Part shown: piece after piece, positions 38,070 to 51,966 of the stretch
Layout: each line of letters starts with the position of its first letter
Numbering within the stretch: the stretch's first letter is position 1
Source: Doris montereyensis
Lineage: Eukaryota; Mollusca; Gastropoda; Nudibranchia; Dorididae
Assembly (NCBI GenBank): GCA_037039925.1
Contig: JAXRKP010000249.1
Span: 333,573-397,572 of the forward strand
Length of the DNA: 64,000 nucleotides
Reading direction: 5' to 3'
Translations under genes and position numbers: made by a program
The notes under the pieces: generated by a model
Databases searched by the model: none
Told to the model about the DNA's origin: nothing
Seen by the model: only the letters and a program-made list of their open reading frames with translations

Positions 38070-40028
38070 TACATGTACACAATTTTGAAGGTCACATACA
38101 GAAACAAAGTTGAAGGTCACATACAGGAAAATAATTATCACAGAGCTTTGAAGGTCACATACAGAAACAAAGTTGAAGGTCACATACATGAACAACATTT
38201 CCAAACAGAGCTTTGAAGGTCACATACAGGAATAAAACTACCACAACATACATAATTTTGAAGGTCACATACAGGAATAATATTACCACTTGACACAGAT
38301 GTTTGAAGGGCACATACATGAACACAATTTCCACACAGAACATTGACGATCACGTACAGGAAAAAAAAAAACTACCACACAGAACATTGACGATCACGTA
38401 CAGGAAAAAACAAACCTACCACACAGAACATTGACGATCACGTACAGGAAAAAAAAAACTACCACACAGAACATTGACGATCACGTACAGGAAAAAAAAA
38501 ACTACCACACAGAACTTTCACAGACACATACATGAACACAATTACCACGCAGTGAAACACGAGACTTTGAAGGTAAAATACATGAACAAAATTACCAGAG
38601 AGAGCTCTGAAGGTCACATACGGGAACAAAACTACAACTACACACATAACTTCGAAGATCCCATACAGGAACAGAATTATCCACACAGAGTTTGAACGGA
38701 CACATACAGGAATAAAATTATCACACAGAGTTTTGAAGGTCACATACAGGAATAAAATTATCACACAGAGCTTTAACGGACACATACAGGAATAAAATTA
38801 TCACATAGAACGTTAAGGACCCATGCAGGAACAAAATTATCACACAGAGCTTTGAACGGAACAAAATTATCACACAGAGCTTTAACGGACACATGCAGGA
38901 AAAATTATCACACAGAGTTTGAACGGACACATACAGGAACAAAATTATCACACAGAGCTTTAACGGACACATACAGGAACAAAATTATCACACAGAGCTT
39001 TAACGGACACATACAGGAACAAAATTATCACACAGAGCTTTAACGGACACATACAGGAACAAAATTATCACACAGAGCTTTAACGGACACATACAGGAAC
39101 AAAATTATCACACAGAGCTTTAACGGACACATACAGGAACAAAATTATCACACAGAGCTTTAACGGACACATACAGGAACAAAATTATCACACAGAGCTT
39201 TAACGGACACATACAGGAACAAAATTATCACACAGAGCTTTAACGGACACATACAGGAACAAAATTATCACACAGAGCTTTAACGGACACATACAGGAAC
39301 AAAATTATCACACAGAGCTTTAACGGACACATACAGGAACAAAATTATCACACAGAGCTTTAACGGACACATACAGGAACAAAATTATCACACAGAGCTT
39401 TAACGGACACATACAGGAACAAAATTATCACACAGAGCTTTAACGGACACATACAGGAACAAAATTATCACACAGAGCTTTAACGGACACATACAGGAAC
39501 AAAATTATCACACAGAGCTTTAACGGACACATACAGGAACAAAATTATCACACAGAGCTTTAACGGACACATACAGGAACAAAATTATCACACAGAGCTT
39601 TAACGGACACATACAGGAACAAAATTATCACACAGAGCTTTAACGGACACATACAGGAACAAAATTATCACACAGAGCTTTAACGGACACATACAGGAAC
39701 AAAATTATCACACAGAGCTTTAACGGACACATACAGGAACAAAATTATCACACAGAGCTTTAACGGACACATACAGGAACAAAATTATCACACAGATCAC
39801 TAAAACAGCAAGATGTTTGTTTGTTTGTTTCTTTCTTTAACGGACACATACAGGAACAAAATTATCACACAGAGCTTTAACGGACACATACAGGAACAAA
39901 ATTATCACACAGAGCTTTAACGGACACATACAGGAACAAAATTATCACACAGAGCTTTAACGGACACATACAGGAACAAAATTATCACACAGAGCTTTAA
40001 CGGACACATACAGGAACAAATTATCAGG
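38070..40028. repeat. 40 bp satellite, homogenised block
   Basis: From about 38965 to 39795 the unit TTTAACGGACACATACAGGA / ACAAAATTATCACACAGAGC repeats about 20 times almost without a mismatch. Five more copies follow at 39837-40020. The part before 38900 is more diverged. Confidence 0.97.
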
Positions 40029-40430
40029 GATCACTAAGATGAAACAGCAAGATGTTTGTTTGTTTGTTTCTTTCTTTGAAAAGCCAACCCCGTCCACTAT
40101 TGCGGTGATTTGCAGGTTGAATTGAGAGGAAACAGCACGATGAAAGACAAGTGAAAAAGAAAGGAAAGGAAAGAAGTAAGACCTACACAGCTTTGTAGGT
40201 TAAAAGCCCACAATAGCAAGACGAAAGACTGAAAGAAGTAGAAGGAACAAACTGTTACGCCAATAATCCACTTTTATAGGTCACATACAGGAGCATTGTT
40301 TCATTGACATAGGTTGTCCACCATGCGATGATCTCAGGGTGAATTCAGAGGAAACAGCAAGATGAAAAAGAAGTGAGAGACAGGGAAAGAAAAGAAACGA
40401 CCCTAGTTACAATGCCCGCCAACCACACGA
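40029..40430. repeat. Two copies of dispersed repeat C within the satellite
   Basis: About 40075-40195 and 40290-40420 share GGTTGAATTGAGAGGAAACAG / GGGTGAATTCAGAGGAAACAG, then AGCAAGATGAAA, AAAGGAAAGAA and a final GACCTAC- or GCCCGCCAACC-like end. The same repeat occurs at 49993, 52620, 54530, 57395, 60680, 61660 and 61945. The origin is unknown; it could be a short SINE or MITE. Confidence 0.75.
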
Positions 40431-43400
40431 TTTTGTAGGTTACATACAGGAACAAAGTTACACCACAGGACTTTGTAGGTTATATATTGGGACAGAGTTA
40501 CACCACACAACTTTGTAGGTTATATACTGGGAAAAAGTTACACCACACGAGTTTGTAGGTTACATACAGGAACAAAGTTACACCACATGACTTTGTAGGT
40601 TATATACTGGAACAAAGTTACACGACATGACTTTGTAGGTTATATACAGGAACAAAGTTACACGACATGACTTTGTAGGTTATATACAGGAAGAAAGGTT
40701 ATATACTGGGAGACATGACTTTGTAGGTTACATACTGGAACAGAGTTACACGACATGACTTTGTAGGTTATATACAGGAACACGAAGTTACACAACATGA
40801 CTTTTTAGGTTACATACAGGAAAAAAGTTACACCACACGATTTTGTAGGTTACATACAGAAAAAGAGCTACACCACACGACTTTGTAGGTTATATATGGG
40901 AGTTACACCACACGACTTTGTAGGTTACATACATAAACAGAGTTACACCACACGACTTTGTAGGTTACATACAGGAACAAAAGACGGCACACAACTTTGT
41001 ACACCACAGGGACAGACTTTGTAGATTACATACTGGGACAAAGCTACACCACACGAGTTTGTAGGTTATATACTGGGACAGAGTTACACCACATGACTTT
41101 GTAGGTTACATACATACTGGGACAGAGCTACACCACACAACTTTGTAGGTTATATACTGGGAAATAGTTACACCACACGACTTTGTAGGTTATATACTGG
41201 GAAAGAGTTACACCACACAACTTTGTAGGTTACATACTGGGAAATAGTAACACCACACAACTTTGTAGGTTACATACAGGAAATAGTAACACCACACGAC
41301 ATTTCTAGGTTACATACAGGGAAATAGTAACACCACACGACTTTCTAGGTTACATACAGGAACAATAGTTACACCACACACGGACTTTGTAGGTTACATA
41401 CAGGAACAAAGCTACACCACACAACTTTGTAGGTTACATACAGAACAAAAGCTACACCACACAACTTTGTAGGTTACATACAGGAACAAAGCTACACCAC
41501 ACAACTTTGTAGGTTACATACAGGAACAAAGTTACACCACACAACTTTTGTAGGTTACATACAGGAACAAAGCTACACCACACATTTTGTAGGTTACATA
41601 CAGGAACAAAGCTACACCACACAACTTTGTAGGTTACATACAGGAACAAAGCTACACCACACAACTTTGTAGGTTACATACAGGAACAAAGCTACACCAC
41701 ACAACTTTGTAGGTTACATACAGGAACAAAGCTACACCACACAACTTTGTAGGTTACATACAGGAACAAAGCTACACCACACAACTTTGTAGGTTACATA
41801 CAGGAACAAAGCTACACCACACAACTTTGTAGGTTACATACAGGAACAAAGCTACACCACACAACTTTGTAGGTTACATACAGGAACAAAGTAACACCAC
41901 ACAACTTTGTAGATTACATACAGGAACAAAGCTACACCACACAACTTTGTAGATTACATACAGGAATAAAGTTGCACCAAATAACTGTGTGTATGTTACA
42001 TACAGGAACAGAGTTACACCACATAACGTTGTAGGTTACATACAGGAATAAAATTACACCACACGACTTTGTAGGTTACATACAGGAACAGAGTTACACC
42101 ACATGACTTTGTAGGTTACTTACAGGAACTTACAGGAAGAGTTGCACCATAAAACTTTGTAGGTGACACACAGTAACAGAGTTACACCAGACGATCTTTT
42201 AGGTTACATACAGGAACAGAGCTACACCACAAGATTGCAGGTTACATACAGGGACAGAGTTACACTGCATGACTTTTAGGTTACATACAGAAACAGAGTT
42301 AAACCACACGATTTTTGTAGCTTACATACAGAAACAGAGTTAAACTACACGACTTTGTAGGTTACATACAGGGACATAGTAACACCACACAACTTTGTAG
42401 GTTACATACAGGGAAATAGTAACACCACACAAATTTGTAGGTTACATACAGGAACAAAGCTTCCTCACACAACTTTGTAGGTTACATACAGGGACAGAGT
42501 TACACCACACAAATTTGTAGAACAAAGCTACACCACACAACTTTGTAGGTTACATACAGGGAATTAGAGTAACTGTGCAGGTTACCACAGGAACAAGCTT
42601 TGTAGGTTACATACAGGAACAAAGCTACACCACACAGCTTGTAGGTTACATACAGGAATAAAGTTACACCCCACGACTTTGTAAGTTATATACAGGGAAC
42701 AAAGCTTTGTAGGTTATATACAGGAAATAGTAACACCAGACAACTTTGTAGATTACAAACAGGGAAGTAGTAACACCACACAACTTTGTAGGTTACATAC
42801 AGGGAAATAGTAACAGCACACAACTTTGTAGGTTACATACAGAGGAACTTTGTAAATAGAAATAGTAATACCACACAACTTCGTAGATTACATACAGGGG
42901 AATAGTAATACCACACAACTTTGTAGGTTACATAAAGGAAACAGTAATACCACATAATTTTGAAGGTTACATGCACGAACAAAGCTACACCACACGACTT
43001 TGTAGATGACATACCGGAACAAAGCTTCCTCACACAACTTTGTAGGTTACATACATAAACAAAGCTACACCACACAACTTTATAGGTTACATACAGGAAC
43101 AAAGATATACCACAAGACTGTAGGCTACATACAGGAACAGAGTTACACCACACAACCTTGAACGTTACATGTAGGAACAGACTAACACCACAATAATTTG
43201 TAGATTACATACAGGGAAATAGTAACACCACACAACTTTGTAGGTTACATGTAGGGAAATAGTTACACCACACAACTTTGTAGGTTACATGTAGGGAAAT
43301 AGTTACCACACAACTTTGTAGGTTACATGTAGGGAAATAGTTACACCACATAAACTTTGAAGATTACATGTAGGGAAATAGTTACACCACACGACTTTGT

Positions 43401-46400
43401 AGGTTACATACAGGGAAATAGTTAAACCACACGAATTTGTAGATTACATACAGGGAAATAGTAACACCACACAACTTTGTAGGTTACATACAGGGAAATA
43501 GTTACACCACACGACTTTGTAGATTATATACAGGGAAATAGTAACACCACACAACTTTGTAGATTACATACAGGGAAATAGTTACACCACACGACTTTGT
43601 AGGTTACATACAGGGAAATAGTAACACCACACAACTTTGTAGGTTACATGTAGGAACAGAGTTACACCACACTACTTTGTAGATTACATGTAGGAACAGA
43701 GTAACACCACACAACTTTGTAGGTTACATGTAGGAACAGAGTTACACCACACAACTTTGTAGTTTACATGTAGGAACAGAGTTACACCACACTACTTTGT
43801 AGGTTACATGTAGGAACAGAGTTACACCACACAACTTTGTAGATTACATGTAGGAACAGAGTAACACCACACAACTTTGTAGGTTACATGTAGGAACAGA
43901 GTTACACCACACTACTTTGTAGGTTACATGTAGGAACAGAGTAACACCACACAACTTTGTAGTTTACATGTAGGAACAGAGTAACACCACACAACTTTGT
44001 AGTTTACATATAGGAACAGAGTTACACCACATTACTTTGTAGTTTACATGTAGGAACAGAGTTACACCACACTACTTTGTAGTTTACATGTAGGAACAGA
44101 GTTACACCACATTACTTTGTAGTTTACATGTAGGAACAGAGTTACACCACACTACTTTGTAGTTTACATATAGGAACAGAGTTACACCTTTGTAGTTTAC
44201 ACAAGAGTTTTGTAGTTTACATATAGGAACAGAGTTACACCACACTACTTTGTAGTTTACATATAGGAACAGAGTTACACCACACTACTTTGTAGTTTAC
44301 ATATAGGAACAGAGTTACACCACACTACTTTGTAGTTTACATATAGGAACAGAGTAACACCACACAACTTTGTAGTTTACATATAGGAACAGAGTTACAC
44401 CACATTACTTTGTAGTTTACATGTAGGAACAGAGTTACACCACACTACTTTGTAGGTTACATACAGAGAAATAGTAACACCACACAACTTTGTAGGTTAC
44501 ATAGAGGGAAATAGTAACAACACACAACTTTGTAGGTTACATAGAGGGAAATAGTAACATCACACTATTTGTAGTTTACATAGAGGGAAATAGTAACACC
44601 ACATGACTTTGTAGGTTACATACAGGGAAATAGTAACACCACACAACGTTGTAGGTTACCTAGAGGGAAATAGTAACACCGCACAGCTTTGTAGGTTACA
44701 TAGAGGGAAATAGTAACATCACACAACTTTGTAGGTTACATACAGGGAAATAGTAACAACCATACGGCTTTGTAGGTTACACACGGGGAAATAGTAACAA
44801 CCACATGACTTTCTAGGTTACATACAGAAACAGAATTATACTACACGATTTTGTATGTTACATACAGGAACAGATTTACACCAGACGATTTTGTATGTTA
44901 CATACAGGAACAGATTTACACCAGACGATTTTGTTTGTTACATACAGGAACAGATTTACACCAGACGATTTTGTTTGTTACATACAGGGACAGAGTTATA
45001 CCACACGATTTTGTATGTTACATTCAGGAACAAAAATAACAGCACGCGACTTTGTATGTTACATACAGGGACAGAGTTACACCACACGACTTTGTATGTT
45101 ACATATAGGAACAGAGTTACATCGGATGACATTGTAGGTTACATACAGGAACAAATGACACACCTCTTTGTAAGTTACATACAGGGACAGAGTTACACCA
45201 AATGACTTTGTAGGCTACATACAGGAACAGAGTTACACCACATAACTTTGTAGGTTACATACATGAACAGAGTTACACCACATAACGTTGTAGGTTACAT
45301 ACAGAAATAAAATTACACCACACGACTTTGTAGGTTACATACAGGAACAGAGTTACACCACATGACTTTGTAGGTTACATACAGGAACAAAGTTACACCA
45401 CATGACTGTGTAGGTTACATACAGGAACAGAGTTACACCATATAACTTTGAAGGTTACATACAGGAATAAAATTACACCACACGACTTTGTAGGTTACAT
45501 ACACTCATACAGGAACAGAGTTGCACGACATGACTTGTAGTTTACATACAGGAACAGAGTTACACCACATGACTTTGTAGTTTACATACAGGAACTAAGT
45601 TACACGACATGACTTTGTAGTTTACTTACAGGAACAGAGTTACACCACTTGACTTTGTAGTTTACATACAGGAACAAAGTTACACGACATGACTTTGTAG
45701 TTTACTTACAGGAACAGAGTTACACCACATGACTTTGTAGTTTACATACAGGAACAAAGTTACACCACATGACTTTGTAGTTTACATACAGGAACAAAAT
45801 TACTCTACATGACTTTGTAGGTTACTTACAGGAAGAGAGTTACACCAGACGATCTTTTAGGGTACATACAGGAACAGAGCTACACCACAAGATTGCAGGT
45901 TACATACAGGAACAGAGTTACACCACACAACTTTGTAGGTTACACACAGGAAACAGAGTTAAACCATATGACTTTGTATGTTACATACAGGGACAGAGTT
46001 ACACTACATGACTTTGTAGGTTACATACAAAAACAGAGTTAAACCACACGACTTTGTAGGTTACATACAGAAACAGAGTTAAACCACACGACTTTGTAGG
46101 TTATACAGGAACAGAGTTAAACCACACGACTTTGTAGGTTACATACAGGGACAGAGTTACACCACACGATTTTTGTAGCTTACATACAGAAACAGAGTTA
46201 AACCACACGACTTTGTAGGTTACATACAGAAACAGAGTTAAACCACACGACTTTGTAGGTTACATACAGAAACAGAGTTAAACCACACGACTTTGTATAT
46301 TATATATAGGAACAAAGTTACACCACACGAGTTTTTAGGTAACACACAGGAACAGAGTTACACCAGACGACTTTATAGGTTATACACAGGAACAAAGTTA

Positions 46401-49400
46401 CACCACACGACTTTGTAGGTTACATACATAAACAAAGTTACACCACACGACTTTGTAGGTTACATACAGAAACAGAGTTAAACCACATCACTTTGTAGGT
46501 TACATACAGGAGTAAAATTACACCACACGACTTTGTAGGTTACATATTGGAACAAATTTACACCAAAATGACTTTGTAGGTTACATACAGGAACAACATT
46601 ACACCAAAATGACTTTGTAGGTTACATACAGGAACAAAATTACACCAAAATGACTTTGTAGGTTACATACAGGAACAAAATTACATCAAAATGACTTTGT
46701 AGGTTACATACAGGAACAAAATTACACCAAAATGACTTTGTAGGTTACATACAGGAACAAAATTACACCAAAATGACTTTGTAGGTTACATACAGGAACA
46801 AAATTACATCAAAATGACTTTGTAGGTTACATACAGGAACAAAATTACACCAAAATGACTTTGTAGGTTACATACAGGAACAAAATTACAAAAATGACTT
46901 TGTAGGTTACATACAGGAACAAAACTACACCACACGACTTTGTAGGTTACATACAGGAACAGAGTTACACACACGACTTTGTCGGTTACATACAGAAACA
47001 GAGTTACAACACACGACTTTGTCGGTTACATACAGGAACAGAGTTATCACATAACATTGTAGGTTACATACAGAAACATAGTTAGCACCACATGACTTTG
47101 TAGTTTACATACAGAAACAAAATTACTCCACATGACTTTGTAGGTTACTTACAGGAAGAGAGTTGCACCATGCAACTTTCTAGGTTACAGACAGGAACAT
47201 AGTTAGCACCACACGACTTTGTAGGTTACATACAGGAACAGAATTACTCCACATGACTTTCTAGGTTACTTACAGGAACAAAATTGCAAAATGACATTGT
47301 AGGTTACAGACAGGAACAAAGTTACACCACACGACTTTGTAGGTTACATACAGGAACAGAGTTACACCACATGACTTTGTAGGTTATATACAGTAACAAA
47401 ATTAAATTAAATGACTTTGTAGGTTACTTACAGGAAATAAAATTACACCACACGACTTTGTAGGTTACATACAGGAACAGAGTTTACATCACATGACTTT
47501 GTAGGTTATATACAGTAACAGAGTTACACCACACGACTTTGTAGGTTATATACAGAAATAAAGTTACACAACACAACTTTGTAGGTTACATACAGAAACA
47601 GAGTTTACATCACACGACGTTGTAGGTTACATATAGGAACAGAGTTACACCACATGACTTTGTAGGTTATATACAAGAACAGAGTTGCACCACAAAATTT
47701 TCTAGGTTACACACAGAAACAGAGTTAAATTACACGAACGTTGTAGGTTACATACAGAAAGAAAGTTACACCACATGACTTTGTAGGTTACATACAGGAA
47801 CAGAGTTACACCACAAAATTTTCTAGGTTATACACAGAAACAGAGTTAAATTACAACGAATTTGTAGGTTACATACAGAAAGAGTTACACCACAGGACTT
47901 TGTAGGTTATATACAGGAACAGAGTTACACCACACGACTTTGTAGGTTATATACAGGAACAAAGTTACACAACACAACTTTGTAGGTTATATACAGGAAC
48001 AGAGTTACACCACAGGACTTTGTAGGTTATATACAGAAACAGAGTTACACCACACGACTTTGTAGGTTACATACAGGAACAGAGTTACACCACACGACTT
48101 TGTAGGTTATATACAGGAACAGAGTTACATTACACGACTTTGTAGGTTACATACAGGAACAAAGTTACACCACACGACTTTGTAGGTTACATACAGGAAA
48201 CAGAGTTACATTACACGACTTTGTAGGTTACATACAGGAACAGAGTTACACCACACGACTTTGTAGGTTACATACAGGAACAGAGTTACACCACATAACT
48301 TTCTAGGTTACATACAGAAACAGAGTTACACCACACGACTTTGTAGGTTACATACAGAAAGAAAGTTACACCACATGACTTTGTAGGTTACATACAGAAA
48401 CAGAGTTACACCACATGACTTTGTAGGTTACATACAGGTACAAAATTACACCAGACGACTTTGTAGTTTACATACAGGAACAAAAGTAGGTTACTTACAG
48501 GAAGAGAGTTACACCACACGACTTTGTAGGTTATACACAGAGAAACAGAGTTACACCACACGACTTTGTAGGTTACATACAGGAACAGAGTTACACCACA
48601 TGACTTTGTAGGTTACATACAGGGGCAGAGTTACACCACATGACTTTGTAGGTTACATACAGGAACAGAGTTACACCACATGACTTTGTAGGTTACATAC
48701 AAGAACAAAATTACACCAAAATGACTTTGTAGGTTACATACAGAAAGAGAGCTCCACCACACGATTTTGTAGGTCACATACAGGAACATATCTACACCAC
48801 ATGACTTTGTAGATCACAAACAGGAACAGAATTACACCACTTGACTTTGTAGTAAATTGTAGGTTACATACAGGAAAAGAGTTACATCCCGTGACTTTAT
48901 AGGTTACATACAGGAACAGAGTTACAGCACAGGATTTTGTAAGGTCACATACAGAAACAGAGATACACCACAAGATTATGTAGGTCACATACAGGAACAT
49001 AGCTACACCCCATGACTTAGTAGATCACATGCATGAATATAGTTACACTGAAGGTTACATACAGGAACAAAATGCCACCACGTGACTTTGTAGGTCTCAA
49101 ACAGGAAGAAAATTCACCACACGACTTTGTACATTACGTTCAGGGACAGAGTTGCACGACACAACTTTGTATTAAATTGCATGTTACATACAGGAACAGA
49201 GCTACACCACATGACTCTGAAACTTACATATAGGAACAGAGTTACACCACACGACTTTGTAGGTCACAAACAGGAATAAAATTACACCACACGACTGTGT
49301 AAGTCCCATACAAGAACAGAGTTGCACCACATGACTTTGTAGGTCACATACAAGAACAGAGTTGCACCACATGACTTTGTAGGTCACATACAAGAACAGA

Positions 49401-49985
49401 GTTGCACCACATGACTTTGTAGGTCATATACAGGAACAGAATTACACCACACAACTTTGTAGGTCACAAACAGGAACAGAGTTACACAACAAGGCTTTGT
49501 AGGTTACACACACGAACAGAGTTACACCACACAACTTTGTAGGTTACATACAGGAACAGAGTTACACCACACACAACTTTGTAGGTTACATACAGGAACA
49601 GAGTTACACCACACAACTTTTGTAGGTTACATACAGGAACAGAGTTACACCACACAACAGGTCACAAACAGGAACAGAGTTACACCACACAACTTTGTAG
49701 GTCACAAACAGGAACAGAGTTACACCACACAACTTTTGTAGGTTACATACAGGAACAGAGTTACACCACACAACTTTGTAGGTCACAAACAGGAACAGAG
49801 TTACACCACACGAATATGTAGGTCACAAACAGGAACAAAGTTACCCTACACGAATATGTAGGTCACTTACAGGAACAGAGTTGCAGCACAAGATCTTGTA
49901 GGTCACTTACAGGAACAGAGTTGCAGCACAAGACTTTGTAGGTCACATACAGGAACAAAGTTACCACACAGGACTTTGGAGGTTA
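40431..49985. repeat. 40 bp satellite, long variable block
   Basis: About 235 units of ACTTTGTAGGTTACATACAG / GAACAGAGTTACACCACACG, with subfamilies in zones: GGGAAATAGTAACACC, a TTTACATGTAGGAACAGAG zone (43.6-44.4 kb) and a CAAAATGACTTTG zone (46.5-46.9 kb). Same family as the blocks at 19.8 and 38-40 kb. No gene. Confidence 0.97.
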
Positions 49986-50286
49986 CATTGTTTGTTTGCT
50001 TGTTCAACTGAAATTTTCCCCGGCCACCATTGTGATGATCTGAGGGAGAATTAAGAGGAAACTGCAGGTTTCCGGTTTGATTTTCGAGCAGGACAGACGT
50101 GGGTTAGTCAGAGAACATAGAGAACGCTTGAAGCGCTAGAAAAGTAGCGCTAGGCTACAGGCGCGTTTGTAACAAGCGCCAGAATCTTTTAGGGCGCACA
50201 TAGGCAATGCGTGTGTTCTCGCTTGCTGGCCTAAATTTCAGATAGCCACATTACAGTATCTTCTGTTGTGCATCAGTCATTACATT

Positions 50287-50589
50287 ATGGAGTCTCCAGA
50301 CGAAGAATTCTTCTTGCTTGACAGTGTATTGCCAAAATTAATGTTTTCGAAAAGGAGGACAGGGAGGACAGTGTACACGAAATAAATAAAGAAAGGAGAG
50401 AAGTTGTTGAATACCATCACCTCTTTAGTCAGTTAAAGAATCACCCCGACATATTTCACTCCTACATGCGAATGAACCTTGACACGTTCAATTATATTCT
50501 GGATAAGATAACTCCAAGGCTCACAAAGACATGGTGCAACTGGCACGTACCTATCCTGCCAGAAGAAAGACTGGTTGTAACCAGATAGG
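50287..50589 (+). pseudogene. PIF/Harbinger transposase N-terminal fragment
   Basis: ATG at 50287 (MESPDEEFFLLDSVLPKLMF). After a one-base frame change near 50370 it continues EYHHLFSQLKNHPDIFHSYM, then LDTFNYILDKITPRLTK and PILPEERLVVTR, then TAG. The pattern EYxxLFxxLxxxPxxFxxYxRM and PEERLxVT is that of Harbinger transposases before the DDE domain, which is missing. Confidence 0.8.
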
Positions 50590-50609
50590 CGGACAGAGTG
50601 AGCGACATT

Positions 50610-50700
50610 GATTTTATTCCTCCAAACTTACTTTCAAAGTTGATTTCTTCGCTGATTTCCTTCCAGGCCTCGTCAATAATATAATATTGCGATTATCATG
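50610..50700 (-). pseudogene. Possible Myb/MADF-like exon of the Harbinger element
   Basis: Minus strand reads IDEAWKEISEEINFESK followed by a perfect donor GTAAGTTTGG. Harbinger elements encode a second Myb-like DNA-binding protein, often with AWxEIxxE. Short, so only suggestive. Confidence 0.45.
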
Positions 50701-51140
50701 GTCTTTTCTCCTCTTATCCCATATTGCCGGCTTGTTAAAAACGGCAGTAATAAGGGCATCCACATCCATTCTTTTAATTTACAAGAAGAAAAGATAGCTA
50801 GGTCTGAGGTCACAGAGCAACAATCGACAAACAGGATGGTACCATTGACCAATAGCGAGATCAGTACCTACACAAAGCACGGCACACACTCAACAAGCGA
50901 CCGCATTGCTAGAACAGAATTAACTTTCAATACTTGAAAACGAGCGAGGCTTTACAAGCAACGCAGCACGCTTGGGGCCGAAAAATACACGCGTCCTCTA
51001 TAGGTGTCAACAAAGATTAACGTGACACATTTATAGCGCCTTTAGCCTAGCGCTAGATTTCTAGCGCTTCAAGTTCAAGTGTTCTCTATGTTCTCTCTGC
51101 CTTAGCGAGCTTTCGCTCTTTTCATGATTTCAAGTTTCTT

Positions 51141-51966
51141 TTGTGGTTAAACGACATCAATATGCGAGTTAGCGGACTTCCGATGATGCTGGAATGTCTT
51201 TTCAATAGCATTTTAGAGGAATTTCACCTCTCCTCCTTCAAAGTAGCTGGAAATAAAGAGCACACTACCCTCGTCCCTCGATTTGATGATTTGGAGATGG
51301 CCTACATGAGTGTCGACGGTCATTATTCAACTCCTGCCAGCTTCAGACGGAAGTCGCCAAGCCAAATAACACGAGACAACCTCAGAAACAACACCAAACA
51401 AGAGTAGCAACGAAAACAGCAACAACATCTACGAAAACTTTTTATTGGACAAGAAGAAATCGCAAATGCTGACAGTGACATTCTACAAACAAACAAACAA
51501 CAATACGGCCTTAACCCGGAGTAACGACAGGGATGTCCATTCATTCAGTGTGTCAACCGTAACATCGCCCCCAGACGACACATCCACGAACACGGACTTT
51601 ATTGAAACCAAAGAAAATGGAAGTTCTGACAATGACATTCAACAAACAAACAACAGTAGGGATTCAATTCAGAGTAACGACAGTGCTATCCATTTATTCA
51701 GTGTGTCAACCGTAAAATCCCCCCTTGACGACACATTTATGGTCGGAAATACAATCAGTGAATCATACGACCTAGACGACACATTATACCAAACACAGCG
51801 AGAAGAAGATAGCTCTACACATTTGATACTGTGTATGACAAAGAAAATAGCATAAGTGATGAAAACTGCTCAATGGAAAATCAACCAGGTGCAGGTGGTA
51901 GCACTAGCAGTAATCACACAACCTTTGCTGACACACGGTCAAGCATCTTTACTGTGAGGAAATAAG
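51141..51966 (+). CDS. Coding-like region of unknown family, frameshifted, with internal duplication
   Basis: The first open part (51141-51407) includes SSFKVAGNKEHTTLVPRFDD and ASFRRKSPSQITRDNLR. A second frame (51445-51855) has two similar modules, each with a Ser/Asp start, an acidic/polar stretch and HSFSVSTVTSPPDDT or HLFSVSTVKSPLDDT. A third piece ends MENQPGAGGSTSSNH and SIFTVRK with TAA at about 51966. Codon quality and the module repeat suggest a former gene. RRKSPSQxxRD resembles a phrase I recall from repetitive molluscan proteins, not checked. Confidence 0.45.

Larger units (their letters stand above)
50104..51114. mobile_element. PIF/Harbinger DNA transposon, internally deleted, with TTA duplications
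   Basis: TTA at 50104-50106 and 51112-51114 flank an element (50107-51111) whose ends are inverted repeats of about 60 bp: left GTCAGAGAACATAGAGAACG, complement of right GGCAGAGAGAACATAGAGAA. Both inner parts carry AGCGCTAG motifs; the right one holds the palindrome AGCGCTAGAAATCTAGCGCT. TTA duplications are diagnostic of the PIF/Harbinger superfamily. It contains a transposase N-terminal relic and a possible Myb/MADF exon. Confidence 0.85.

Noticed and set aside
38965..40020. CRISPR-like array of perfect 40-bp repeats
   Set aside because: There are no unique spacers; units are directly adjacent and belong to a large satellite in a eukaryotic genome.
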